Positions 45,225 through 53,752 of a stretch of 60,418 nucleotides of DNA are shown here, one piece after another. A program made the position numbers and the translations under genes. Source of the DNA: Deltaproteobacteria bacterium (GTDB taxonomy: Bacteria > Bdellovibrionota_C > UBA2361 > JAGFJO01); NCBI GenBank assembly GCA_024102635.1, contig JAGFJO010000056.1, forward strand, positions 1 to 60,418. Reading direction: 5' to 3'. The stretch's first letter is position 1. Every line of letters starts with the position of its first letter. Below the pieces are notes generated by a model. The model saw nothing but the letters and a program-made list of their open reading frames with translations. It was not told where the DNA came from and did no database searches.

Positions 45225-45450
45225 TGTTCATCTCCTCGTAGCTCGCTAACACCTTAATCACGATGCGATTTACAACATATACGGCGAACATCGCTGCGGC
45301 CGCTCTGTAGGCTATAGTATTCAAGCTCACCTCAGACTTCAGTCCGCTGATTACCACAACTACAAACGCCATCATGGCCACACCAGCTAGCAGCTTCTTG
45401 ATCACTACATACCGGCCGACTTTCGTGCTCTCCTTCTTCTTCTTTGCCAC
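45211..45450 (-). CDS. Small two-span membrane protein between flhG and fliA
   Basis: 79 residues; not recognised. A basic N-terminus (MAKKKKESTKVGRY) is followed by two hydrophobic segments (about 17-37 and 44-66) and a polar tail. The GTG start has AGAGGAG at good distance. Its last codons overlap fliA and contain the fliA ribosome binding site, so the two are coupled. Because of its place in the operon a flagellar role is likely, but none is proven; it could affect FliA expression by coupling alone. Confidence 0.7.
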   Translation of the reverse strand: MAKKKKESTKVGRYVVIKKLLAGVAMMAFVVVVISGLKSEVSLNTIAYRAAAAMFAVYVVNRIVIKVLASYEEMNSGKA

Positions 45451-45479
45451 GAAACTACTCCTCTAAATGTTACGCCTCA

Positions 45480-46418
45480 TTAGCCGCTCAGCACCTGAGA
45501 CTCCAGCAGCTGCTGAAAGAAAAACTGCATTCCACCCTTCACCCGGTATTCCGAGAACTCCTGATCAATCTTTCGCGCAAGTCCGTCGATGGCGCGGCTT
45601 GCCGCTCCGCTCGGAAACACCTGCACCACCGGACGCTGTTGTCTTATCGAATCAGGCACTAGCTGCTCGGCCGGGACATGTCCTAAGTAGCGCAGCTCAA
45701 CCTGTTCTTTCTGCAGGAATCTGGTAACCGACCCCGATAGCCGGCGAAAGGCCGATTGCGCTTCGGCCTCCGACGAAGTGCCCTCACCCGGCGCAATGTT
45801 ATTGGCGAGAATGCATATTCGCCGCTCCGCGTAATTTTTTGTGAGAATCTTGATCATCGCGTATGCGTCTGTCAGCGACGTCGGCTCATTTGTGATTACG
45901 CACACGATCTCGCTGGCAGCGCTGTTGAAATGAAGTACATCAGCGCTTATCCCTGCCCGGGTGTCGATAAGAAGATAATCATAGTTGATCGCTACATCTT
46001 CAATTGATTGCATCAACACAAGGCGTTCGTCGCCTGTGAGATTACAAATTGACTCGACTCCGCTAGCCGCCGGAATAATTGAAACACCCTCTGGCCCGTC
46101 GATTATTACATCGCGAAGGGACTTCCTGCCTTGTACGACATCGTGCAACGTGTGCTTAACCCGCAGACCCATCATCACATCGACATTGGCTAGACCGAGA
46201 TCTGCATCTAGAATCAGCACCGATCTTCCCAAACGCGCCAGGCAAACCGCTAGATTGACTACTGTGGTGGTCTTACCTACCCCTCCTTTACCACTGGTGA
46301 AGCTGATGACACGGGTGATTCCGGCCTGCCGGACCCGCTTTTTAGAAAAGTTTGTCATACGCAGCGAATGTGCTTGATCTCTAATAGCGCTATTTCTCTC
46401 TTTATAAGATTCTCGCAT
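45480..46418 (-). CDS. flhG: Flagellar number regulator FlhG (MinD-like ATPase)
   Basis: 312 residues. Contains deviant Walker A SGKGGVGKTTT, switch I/II elements (ILDADLGLANVDVMMG, LIDTRAG) and a C-terminal helical end. At the N-terminus, residues 14-20 read DQAHSLR, the DQAxxLR motif through which FlhG stimulates FlhF GTPase; this supports the upstream ATG at 46418 over the inner ATG at 46358. It lies in the usual place after flhF. The C-terminal membrane-targeting sequence is not obvious. Confidence 0.94.
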   Translation of the reverse strand: MRESYKERNSAIRDQAHSLRMTNFSKKRVRQAGITRVISFTSGKGGVGKTTTVVNLAVCLARLGRSVLILDADLGLANVDVMMGLRVKHTLHDVVQGRKSLRDVIIDGPEGVSIIPAASGVESICNLTGDERLVLMQSIEDVAINYDYLLIDTRAGISADVLHFNSAASEIVCVITNEPTSLTDAYAMIKILTKNYAERRICILANNIAPGEGTSSEAEAQSAFRRLSGSVTRFLQKEQVELRYLGHVPAEQLVPDSIRQQRPVVQVFPSGAASRAIDGLARKIDQEFSEYRVKGGMQFFFQQLLESQVLSG

Positions 46419-46518
46419 AGATAGCGGGGCCTCATTTTTTTGTAATCATTTAAAAATACTTCCTTTTTCAGCCATTAGCCGGCCCCACTCCCAGGATCCG
46501 GCCATCGTTATAACCTGC

Positions 46519-47526
46519 TCAGTGCAGCGTACGCTTCAACATCCAGGCCAGCCGCTTATAAGAGGCCGGCTCAATGTCTTCCGGCACCCTCTGACCCGTG
46601 GTCAGAAACGCGAGCGGCTTGCCGCAGCGATAAGCGCTGTTAAGCGCGGGTCCGAGATATCCGGTTTCGTCTATCTTTGTAATTACCGTTCTATCAATTC
46701 CGACCTGACCGAAGCCATCTACGGCGGCATAGAGATCCCGGTTATTGGAAGGAGCGGGCAGCACCAAGATGCGCTCGATATCCGGAAAGCCGTCGAAGTC
46801 CTTTGCCAGCTGCCGCATATGCTCTTGATTTCTAGGACTGAATCCCGCGGTGTCGATCAGAATCAGGTCATAACCTTCAAACTCCGCCAGTGCCGTCATC
46901 AATTGAGATGAGATACTAAAACGCGGGTCCAGGGCGCGGAATGGTATCTTTATCAGTGATGCATATGATTGCAGATGAAATCCGGCGCCAACGCGGTAAC
47001 AGTCGGCGCTGACAAGCGCAATGTTGATGTCGAATGCCATCCGCATGCGGGCAGCAAGTTTCGCTATGGTTGTAGTTTTACCAACGCCCGTAGCACCTAG
47101 AAAGGCAACGGCCCTGGATCGGCCCGGAAGGCGCGGATCCAATTGGAACGCTTTTGACAGGCCTGCCGAGAGGGCCGTCGTTATTTTCTTAGGCCGAATC
47201 TCTATTCCTTCAAACTCGCCTACTATCTTCGGATATAACTCCTCAGAAATCCCTTGATCTTTCAGCAATGATGAAAGAAGAGAGGGCGTGAGTCTCGGAG
47301 ACGGCTCACTTGTTTCCAGGATCGGCATTTTCCCCTGCATCTCAACGCCCGTGAAGCCGGCTGCCTCTCCGGCTGCAGGCTGCTCACTTTCGAATCCCAC
47401 CTGCACCTCGATCAGCTTCTGGCCCAATTCGCGAGTAGAAAGAATCACTGCGTCCTCGCCGTGATTCTGTTTAATCTCACTCATCACTTCCGCTATCTCG
47501 CGTCCCCGATAGGTTCTGGTAGCCAT
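46519..47526 (-). CDS. flhF: Flagellar SRP-type GTPase FlhF
   Basis: 335 residues. The B domain (residues 1-100, with YRGREIAEVMSEIKQNHGEDAVILST) is followed by the NG domain: P-loop GATGVGKTTT, LVSADCYRVGA, and DTAG with the KIDETG motif. It places the flagellar pole site and recruits early flagellar proteins. I used the second ATG (47526); an ATG three codons upstream is equally possible. A 25-nt gap separates it from flhA; downstream lies flhG. Confidence 0.93.
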   Translation of the reverse strand: MATRTYRGREIAEVMSEIKQNHGEDAVILSTRELGQKLIEVQVGFESEQPAAGEAAGFTGVEMQGKMPILETSEPSPRLTPSLLSSLLKDQGISEELYPKIVGEFEGIEIRPKKITTALSAGLSKAFQLDPRLPGRSRAVAFLGATGVGKTTTIAKLAARMRMAFDINIALVSADCYRVGAGFHLQSYASLIKIPFRALDPRFSISSQLMTALAEFEGYDLILIDTAGFSPRNQEHMRQLAKDFDGFPDIERILVLPAPSNNRDLYAAVDGFGQVGIDRTVITKIDETGYLGPALNSAYRCGKPLAFLTTGQRVPEDIEPASYKRLAWMLKRTLH

Positions 47527-47550
47527 ATTAGTCATCCCTCTCTTTATGTC

Positions 47551-49650
47551 CTACTCCTCAACCGATATTACGCCCAAAGACTGCACCTTGGTGTTTGGCG
47601 CTATCTCTTGATGGCTTATCACTGCAAAACCCGGCGAAAAGCGCTCTACAAAATGAAAGAGCGCTGCGCGCAGATGCGACGGAGCGAGCAGCAGCGGTGT
47701 CTGCCCCAGCTCCATGAACCTCTCCGCTGCCTTGCTGAGTTTATTGATGAGCTGCTGAGCATACCCCGGCTCCAGCGCCAGGAATGAGCCCTCATCAGTC
47801 TGTTGAATCGCCTGGCCTAGAGATTTCTCGACACTCGGGGTAAGGCTTGCAAGTGGCAGCACTCCATCGTTATTGAGATATTTAGCCGTTATTGTCCTTG
47901 CCAGCTTGCGGCGCACGAATTCGGCAAGTTTTTCAGGATGCTTCACATGCGGAGCCCAATCTGCGAGCGTCTCGAGTATAGTTCTCATGTCTCTGATGCT
48001 TATCTGCTCTCGCAAAAGATGAGCCAGTACTTGCTGGACCTGACCGACCGTAAGCAGCCCCGGTACCAGCTCCTCGATCACCTTCGGTGCCTGCTTCGAG
48101 AAGTTATCCAGTAAGCCCTGGGTCTCTTGCCGCCCTAGCAGTTCGTGCAGATTGGAACGAATCATCTCCGTAAGATGAGTAGTGATCACTGTCGAGAGAT
48201 CGACCACCGTGTAGCCGGAGAACTGCGCGCGCTCCTTATCAGACGCATTAATCCAGAGAGCATCGAGGCCGAAGGCCGGCTCTTTGGTGGGAACCCCTTG
48301 CACAGGATTGGAGACGTTCCCTGGATCCATAGCCAGCAGATAATTAGACTTCAGCTCGCCGCCACCGATTACAGCCCCCTTCAGCAAGAAGCGGTACTCA
48401 CCCGGCTTTATTCTAACGTTGTCCCGAATGTGTATCGGAGGCACAACAAAGCCATAATCGATTGCAAACTGGCGGCGAATCGATCGAATACGTTCAACCA
48501 GATCACCGCCCTCCACCAGACTGACAAGCTCATATCCGACCTCGAGCTCGAGGATGTCCATCCCAAGCAGACCCATTACCTCCTCGGTGCTTCCGGGCTT
48601 CGGCCCTGTCGGCTGAGGTTGCTCTCCCTCCGCTTCGCTCTGCTTCGACGCACCCGTCGCCCCTTTCGCGACACTGCGGCGGACATATGCCATTGCACCC
48701 GCTAAGACAGAAAGCGTAGCGAATGGGAAGAACGGCAACCCAGGCAAAACGGCGAACGCCGCGCACACTCCGGAGGTAAGCAGGAGAGGCTTGGAGGATT
48801 GTGAAAGCTGGCCGACAACCTCGCTGCCAAGGTCGGCACCTGAGGCAGCGCGCGCGACGATCAAACCTGCTCCGGTTGAGATAATGATTGAGGGGATCTG
48901 AGCGACCAACCCGTCCCCGATGGTGAGGGTTGTAAAGGTCTGCAGAGCCGTCATCCAGTCCATCTCATGCTGAACGATGCCGACGAAAAGCCCGCCTAAA
49001 ATATTGATGCCGGCGATAAACAGTCCAGCTATGGCATCCCCGCTAACGAATTTTGCAGCACCGTCCATTGCTCCATAAAACTCTGCTTCTTGCGAGAGCT
49101 CCTTGCGCCGCTGCTTTGCCTCAGCTTCTCCAATCAGGCCGGTATTTAGATCGGAATCGATCGCCATCTGTTTTCCGGGCATGGCGTCGAGGGTAAACCG
49201 CGCCGCTACTTCAGCTATGCGGCTAGAGCCTTTTGTTATTACCTTTAGATTAACGATGCTGATTGCAATGAAGATCACGATACCGATCATGAAGTTTCCG
49301 CCGATCACGAACTCGCCGAAAGCGCGGATCACTTCACCGGCTGCGCCGTATCCCTGATCTCCATTGAGGAGAATAAGCCTGGTAGAGGCGACATTCATCG
49401 ATAGGCGGAACATCGTAGTGATTAGAAGAAGGGCCGGGAATGAGGAGAAGCTGAGCGGCTTCTCCATATATAGTGATACGAACAGCACCACTAGCGAGAC
49501 AGTGATGTTGAGCGCGATACATATATCAAGAACAGGGGTCGGCAGCGGAAAGATCATTATGGAGAGAATTCCGATCAGCGAGACCGGAATCGCCATATGA
49601 ACCCACCATGGAGTTTCGCCCTTGCCCTTTTTGCCCGCGCTACCTTTCAT
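47551..49650 (-). CDS. flhA: Flagellar export gate protein FlhA
   Basis: 699 residues. Eight N-terminal membrane spans (about 15-320) with the FHIPEP-like cytoplasmic loop (KGSSRIAEVAARFTLDAMPGKQMAID), then the large cytoplasmic domain (about 360-699) that binds late substrates and chaperones. It is the major proton-coupled component of the type III export gate. Its ATG overlaps the flhB stop (TAATG). Length is normal. Confidence 0.97.
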   Translation of the reverse strand: MKGSAGKKGKGETPWWVHMAIPVSLIGILSIMIFPLPTPVLDICIALNITVSLVVLFVSLYMEKPLSFSSFPALLLITTMFRLSMNVASTRLILLNGDQGYGAAGEVIRAFGEFVIGGNFMIGIVIFIAISIVNLKVITKGSSRIAEVAARFTLDAMPGKQMAIDSDLNTGLIGEAEAKQRRKELSQEAEFYGAMDGAAKFVSGDAIAGLFIAGINILGGLFVGIVQHEMDWMTALQTFTTLTIGDGLVAQIPSIIISTGAGLIVARAASGADLGSEVVGQLSQSSKPLLLTSGVCAAFAVLPGLPFFPFATLSVLAGAMAYVRRSVAKGATGASKQSEAEGEQPQPTGPKPGSTEEVMGLLGMDILELEVGYELVSLVEGGDLVERIRSIRRQFAIDYGFVVPPIHIRDNVRIKPGEYRFLLKGAVIGGGELKSNYLLAMDPGNVSNPVQGVPTKEPAFGLDALWINASDKERAQFSGYTVVDLSTVITTHLTEMIRSNLHELLGRQETQGLLDNFSKQAPKVIEELVPGLLTVGQVQQVLAHLLREQISIRDMRTILETLADWAPHVKHPEKLAEFVRRKLARTITAKYLNNDGVLPLASLTPSVEKSLGQAIQQTDEGSFLALEPGYAQQLINKLSKAAERFMELGQTPLLLAPSHLRAALFHFVERFSPGFAVISHQEIAPNTKVQSLGVISVEE

Positions 49651-50741
49651 TACTGTCTAGCCGCCGCCTGAAAACCTTTATTCTTTATGCGATATACATA
49701 CGCCAAAACCTCTGCCACCGCCCGGAAAAGCGAGCCTGGTATTTCGGTTCCTACCTCTGTCGAGCCGTAAAGAGCGCGCGCTAACGTTTTGCGCTCCATC
49801 ACCGGCACCCCATGCTGCTTAGCAATCTCCCTGATTCGCAGCGCAAGGAATCCTTTGCCTTTTGCCACTACCACCGGCGCGCTCATTTTGTCCCGATCAT
49901 ACTGCAACGCCACCGCATAGTGAGTCGGATTGGTAATGACGACGTCGGCCTTCGGAACGCTGCTCATTATGCGCTGCATGATGCGGGCAAGCCCCTTTTG
50001 CACGATCTTGCGCTTTGTGACCTCATCACCTTCAATCGCCTTTCGTTCGTCCTTAACCTCATTTTTGGTCATCTTGTTGGTGCGCAACCACTGGTTCCGG
50101 CCGAACATGAAATCGAAGATCGCTAAAGCGATAAGGATGTAAATTATCTTCCAGAACACACTGCTCATCGCCTGGCCGGTGAAGAAGAGCACGCTATCCA
50201 CGGAGGTATGTATTAATTTGCTCATCTGCGGCGCGAAGCCCTTGAGCACGATGTAGGCTAAAGGCAGAATCAAGGCCAATTTCATAATGGCCTTCAACGT
50301 GTTAACGACTCCCGTTATCGAAAAGATTCGCTTGATGCCGTTTATCGGATTCAGCATCGAAAATTTGGGCGTAAGCTTTTTCTCTTTGACGTTCCAGTTT
50401 GTCTGGAGCATCACCGCCAGGCTTGATGCTATAGCCACGCCTAGGATAATGATCAGCAGATCGGGCCCGAACATCCCTACGACCGCTATAAATCCCTTAT
50501 AGGCATTGTTGACCGTTAGCGGTTCGGGGGATGCAATCATGCGGTAGCAAGCCGTAAGCATTAACTTCAAGTCGGCATACAACCCGTTCCATGCTAAGCT
50601 GAGCATCGTGAAACCGGTGACAAGCGAGGCCACCGTAACAACGTCGGTAGACATGTGCAGCTGCCCTTCTTTGCGCAGCTGGCCCATCCGTTTATCGGTG
50701 GGCATTTCGGTACGTTCTTCGGGCGTCGAGTGTTCAGCCAT
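49650..50741 (-). CDS. flhB: Flagellar export protein FlhB
   Basis: 363 residues. Four membrane spans, then the cytoplasmic switch domain with the autocleavage site Asn271-Pro-Thr-His (NPTH). The N-terminus (STPEERTEMPTDKRM) is the usual amphipathic start. It controls the switch from hook to filament export. There is an unusual 178-nt non-coding gap in front of it; all other flagellar genes here are packed or overlapping. Confidence 0.96.
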   Translation of the reverse strand: MAEHSTPEERTEMPTDKRMGQLRKEGQLHMSTDVVTVASLVTGFTMLSLAWNGLYADLKLMLTACYRMIASPEPLTVNNAYKGFIAVVGMFGPDLLIIILGVAIASSLAVMLQTNWNVKEKKLTPKFSMLNPINGIKRIFSITGVVNTLKAIMKLALILPLAYIVLKGFAPQMSKLIHTSVDSVLFFTGQAMSSVFWKIIYILIALAIFDFMFGRNQWLRTNKMTKNEVKDERKAIEGDEVTKRKIVQKGLARIMQRIMSSVPKADVVITNPTHYAVALQYDRDKMSAPVVVAKGKGFLALRIREIAKQHGVPVMERKTLARALYGSTEVGTEIPGSLFRAVAEVLAYVYRIKNKGFQAAARQ

Positions 50742-50919
50742 TTGATGAAGCCTGGAGAGGGCGCATCGGCCCCTAACTAGATTGCTAGCTTACTCTTATT
50801 GAGCAAAACGCATGCCCAGTTAGGGTGTGATAAGCTATTGATGCCACGCGCGCTTTTTCCAGTCAGCGGCAGTGAAAGATGCATTTCAGGCGGAAAGGTG
50901 TCAAAACGATGACTTCCGA
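50742..50919 (-). promoter_or_regulatory. 178-nt gap between fliR and flhB with possible internal promoter
   Basis: On the minus strand TTGACA (complement at 50899-50904) is a perfect -35 hexamer. The matching -10 at 17-bp spacing (CATCTT) is poor. Near flhB there is a CTAG-caat-CTAG inverted repeat. No gene is supported in it. It may contain a separate promoter for flhB onward, or a remnant of a lost gene. Confidence 0.35.
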
Positions 50920-51720
50920 TCACTGGGAGAACTTCGCTTCTTCGGTAACAGCAAGAACCGAAGTTTCAATACCTGTAAATTCCCGTCGCACAAAGGTAAT
51001 CACCTCCGGCAGTGAAACGATGGTAAGCAGTAAGCCGATCGCAATTGTAAGCGGAAACGATACTATAAAAATGTTGACCGACGGCACCGCTTTTGAGATT
51101 AGCCCCATGACGAACTGCGTTAGTAGCAGAGCCACTATCACAGGGGCCGAAATCATTACCGCCATTCTAAAGATCTGCGAGGTGCGATTTATAAGCAGCT
51201 CGGCGGTAAATTCAGTCGGGATGAAGCTGCCTGCAATAATCTGCCCCCCTAGGCCGGAGGCAGCCATAACAACCACATGATGTCCGCCCAGTAAAAGAAA
51301 AAAAACGATAGTCAGATCCCCCAGCAGCCGTCCCAGGTCGGACTGCATTCCGCCGATTGACGGGTCAAATAGTTGCCCTGCGCCCAACCCCATTGATGTA
51401 CTGGCTAACTGCCCAGCCATCTGCACTCCGGCTACTATAAATAGAGGTATAGCGCCGAGCACCATGCCAAAAAGGAACTCGCAAGCCATCATAGCCGCCA
51501 GCACTACTCCATCCGGCGGAATCTCGGCATAAGCGCTGGGACGCATGGAGGCAAATGCAAATACTAGTATGGCCGGGTAGCGCACGGTTAGTCCGCGAAT
51601 TCCTTCCCCAATACCCGGAATTACGAACATAAATCCCGAATATCGCATTACTAGCAGGAGAAACGTCCATACAATATGGAGATTGTCTGCAAACTGCTCA
51701 ACGAAACTGAGAGTTGTCAC
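50920..51720 (-). CDS. fliR: Flagellar export protein FliR
   Basis: 266 residues, six membrane spans. Part of the FliPQR core of the export gate. Features: VIPGIGEGIRGLTVRYPAIL near the N-terminus and LLTQFVMGLISKAVPSVNIF in the C-terminal part. The ATG overlaps the fliQ stop (ATGA). Length is normal for the family. Confidence 0.93.
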   Translation of the reverse strand: MTTLSFVEQFADNLHIVWTFLLLVMRYSGFMFVIPGIGEGIRGLTVRYPAILVFAFASMRPSAYAEIPPDGVVLAAMMACEFLFGMVLGAIPLFIVAGVQMAGQLASTSMGLGAGQLFDPSIGGMQSDLGRLLGDLTIVFFLLLGGHHVVVMAASGLGGQIIAGSFIPTEFTAELLINRTSQIFRMAVMISAPVIVALLLTQFVMGLISKAVPSVNIFIVSFPLTIAIGLLLTIVSLPEVITFVRREFTGIETSVLAVTEEAKFSQ

Positions 51721-51986
51721 GGCAGTACGTTAGGTATTTGACCAAAAACCCAGGTGGTAAAGGTTGCTATGCGATTAATCATGAAATGCCCGAAGATAAT
51801 CAGGCCGATAATAGCGGCGCCGATCTTAGGGAGAAATGCAAGTGCGGCGTCGTTAATCTGCGTTGCAGCCTGAAAGATACTGACAGCCAATCCTGCCGCC
51901 AATCCCAGTCCTAATATCGGCATTGCAACTAAAACTGCCGTTTCGATGGAGATTCTGCCGAGCTTCAAAAAATCATCGATATCCAT
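51717..51986 (-). CDS. fliQ: Flagellar export protein FliQ
   Basis: 89 residues, two membrane spans. Start chosen at ATG 51986 because AGGAGG is positioned just upstream (51991-51996 on the complement); six residues further upstream are open. Motifs AVLVAMPILGLGLAAGLAVSIFQAATQI and TLAFIPK-like ALAFLPKI match FliQ. Forms the export gate with FliP and FliR, both adjacent. Confidence 0.95.
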   Translation of the reverse strand: MDIDDFLKLGRISIETAVLVAMPILGLGLAAGLAVSIFQAATQINDAALAFLPKIGAAIIGLIIFGHFMINRIATFTTWVFGQIPNVLP

Positions 51987-52029
51987 AAACCTCCTCAAGC
52001 GCAATCAACTCAATTAACGAAAAACTAAA

Positions 52030-52821
52030 TCATACCGTGTGATATGTTTTCACAACCGACGCGATAATAAGATGCCAGCCGTCCACTATAACAAATAGCA
52101 TTAACTTCAGCGGCAACGAGATCACCACTGGCGGCAGTGTTATCATGCTCATCGATGTGAGCACCGAGGACACCACCATATCCAGCACCAGGAACGGAAG
52201 CGCTATTAAAAACCCGATCTGAAAAGCAGTGTTAAGCTCACTCAGAACAAATGACGGAATAGCGACCATTAACGGCAGTTCCTCAGGTGAGCCGGGCGCC
52301 TCATTACCCGTGATCTGAAGAAAGAGAGCTATGTCTTTCTCCCGTGAATGGCGTACTAAAAACTTTTTAAGCGGCACCAGGGATTTTTTAATTGCCTCGC
52401 TCTGATCCATCTGCCCTTCCAGCATAGGACTGATTCCTTCCTTGTACATGCTTTGAAAAACCGGATTCATAATCGCAATGGTAAGAAACATTGCAAGTCC
52501 GGTAATCACCGTATTGGGCGGCATTGACTGCGTGCCGAGCGCTGTACGGGTCATGCCGAGCACTACCGCAATACGGGTAAAGCTCGTCATCGTAAGAATC
52601 ATGGTGGGAAGAAACGAGAGAACTGTAAGCAGGGCTACGATTTTAAGCGCTGCCGATACGTTACCTTCACTTGCTAGCTCAGAGCCTCCAATCGAGATGG
52701 CGATATCTGGAATGGCGGAAGACTCTGGCGCTTGGGCGGCCGATAATTGCGGAAAAATTGACACTGCCAGCAATAAGGCGGCAACGGGCAGTAATGCGGT
52801 TCCGACTCTTCGCATCAACAT
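52030..52821 (-). CDS. fliP: Flagellar export protein FliP
   Basis: 263 residues. A cleavable signal peptide (ALLPVAALLLAVSIFPQLSAAQA) precedes four membrane spans. Signature segments LSFLPTMILTMTSFTRIAVVLGM and TALGTQSMPPNTVITGLAMFLT are canonical. Forms the FliP5Q4R1 gate. Its first bases overlap the end of fliO. Confidence 0.96.
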   Translation of the reverse strand: MLMRRVGTALLPVAALLLAVSIFPQLSAAQAPESSAIPDIAISIGGSELASEGNVSAALKIVALLTVLSFLPTMILTMTSFTRIAVVLGMTRTALGTQSMPPNTVITGLAMFLTIAIMNPVFQSMYKEGISPMLEGQMDQSEAIKKSLVPLKKFLVRHSREKDIALFLQITGNEAPGSPEELPLMVAIPSFVLSELNTAFQIGFLIALPFLVLDMVVSSVLTSMSMITLPPVVISLPLKLMLFVIVDGWHLIIASVVKTYHTV

Positions 52822-53390
52822 ATCGCCTCACGGTGAGGCCCAGCTGTCGGAGCAGCCTCCAGCTGCAGTTCGCTCTCCTCATTGAAGGCTTCCACGGAGA
52901 ACTCTTCCGGCTGGCCAACCCTCAAAAATGAGAGATTAGACTGTCCGCTTGCTATGAGAATGCGCTGGTTATCCACCTCGACCAGATGAATCTGGTTCTT
53001 TGATGATAAGTTGAGCGTCTCAATTAGCCTCATAGCGCGCTTGTTTGAAGCTGCGGCACGCACATGAAACCTTTTGAAAAGATGAAGGCCGATTAGAAAT
53101 ACCGCTAAGCAGTAGCCAAGTCCCTCAAGCATCTTTAGCGCTTGAGAACCAGTGTCCACCTGCGATGAGCGAGCCAGATCGCCCACCACTTTCTCCTGTT
53201 CCCCCTGTACTCTTGACTGCCAAGATAACTGCGGTGCAGCCACAGTATCGTCGGCGCTCAATGCAGGATGTGAGAAGCAGAGAATGATCAGTAAACTTGC
53301 TGCTGCACATAGCACTCTGGCCGCTAGCCTGCTCACACTCGCACTTTCATCCTTGTTTCGGCGTTGCATGCTCTCCTTGCTCCTAGACAA
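52815..53390 (-). CDS. fliO: Flagellar biosynthetic protein FliO
   Basis: 191 residues. A hydrophobic N-terminal segment (LCAAASLLIILCFSHPALSA) looks like a signal peptide, followed by a periplasmic stretch, one membrane span (about 88-106) and a cytoplasmic domain (RLIETLNLSSKNQIHLVEVDNQRILIASG) typical of FliO/FliZ. FliO assists FliP assembly. Weakly conserved family; position between fliN and fliP supports the call. Confidence 0.88.
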   Translation of the reverse strand: MSRSKESMQRRNKDESASVSRLAARVLCAAASLLIILCFSHPALSADDTVAAPQLSWQSRVQGEQEKVVGDLARSSQVDTGSQALKMLEGLGYCLAVFLIGLHLFKRFHVRAAASNKRAMRLIETLNLSSKNQIHLVEVDNQRILIASGQSNLSFLRVGQPEEFSVEAFNEESELQLEAAPTAGPHREAIC

Positions 53391-53398
53391 CGGCCGTG

Positions 53399-53752
53399 CT
53401 ATCCGAGGCTTTCGATGCGGTCTTCAGGCGAGATAATGTCAGTTAACCTGACACCGAACTTCTCGTTAACGATAACCGCCTCGCCGCGTGCCACCTGTTT
53501 GCCGTTGATGAAAATATCCAGCGGCTCCCCTGCCAACTTTTCAAGTTCTACTACCGAGCCTTGGCCCAGCTGCAGGAGATCTTGTATGGTCATGCGAGCC
53601 CTGCCTACTTCTACGGTCACCTGCAAGGTCACATCGAGAATGAACTCTAGAGTCTGAGGAGTTTTAGCCCCTGCTTGAGTGGCGGCTGTAGCGACATTGC
53701 CTGCCGCTTGAGCCACCTTCTCTAGGCCCTGCACTTCTTCTTTATCCCCCAT
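53399..53752 (-). CDS. fliN: Flagellar motor switch protein FliN
   Basis: 117 residues. The C-terminal SpoA domain (about 40-115) contains DVTLQVTVEVGRARMTIQDLL, LDIFINGKQVARGEAVIVNEKFGVRLTDI, the FliN hallmark. The N-terminal 35 residues are a short Ala-rich extension. It forms the lower C-ring and export docking site with FliH. Overlaps fliM by 11 nt. Length is short but normal. Confidence 0.95.
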   Translation of the reverse strand: MGDKEEVQGLEKVAQAAGNVATAATQAGAKTPQTLEFILDVTLQVTVEVGRARMTIQDLLQLGQGSVVELEKLAGEPLDIFINGKQVARGEAVIVNEKFGVRLTDIISPEDRIESLG

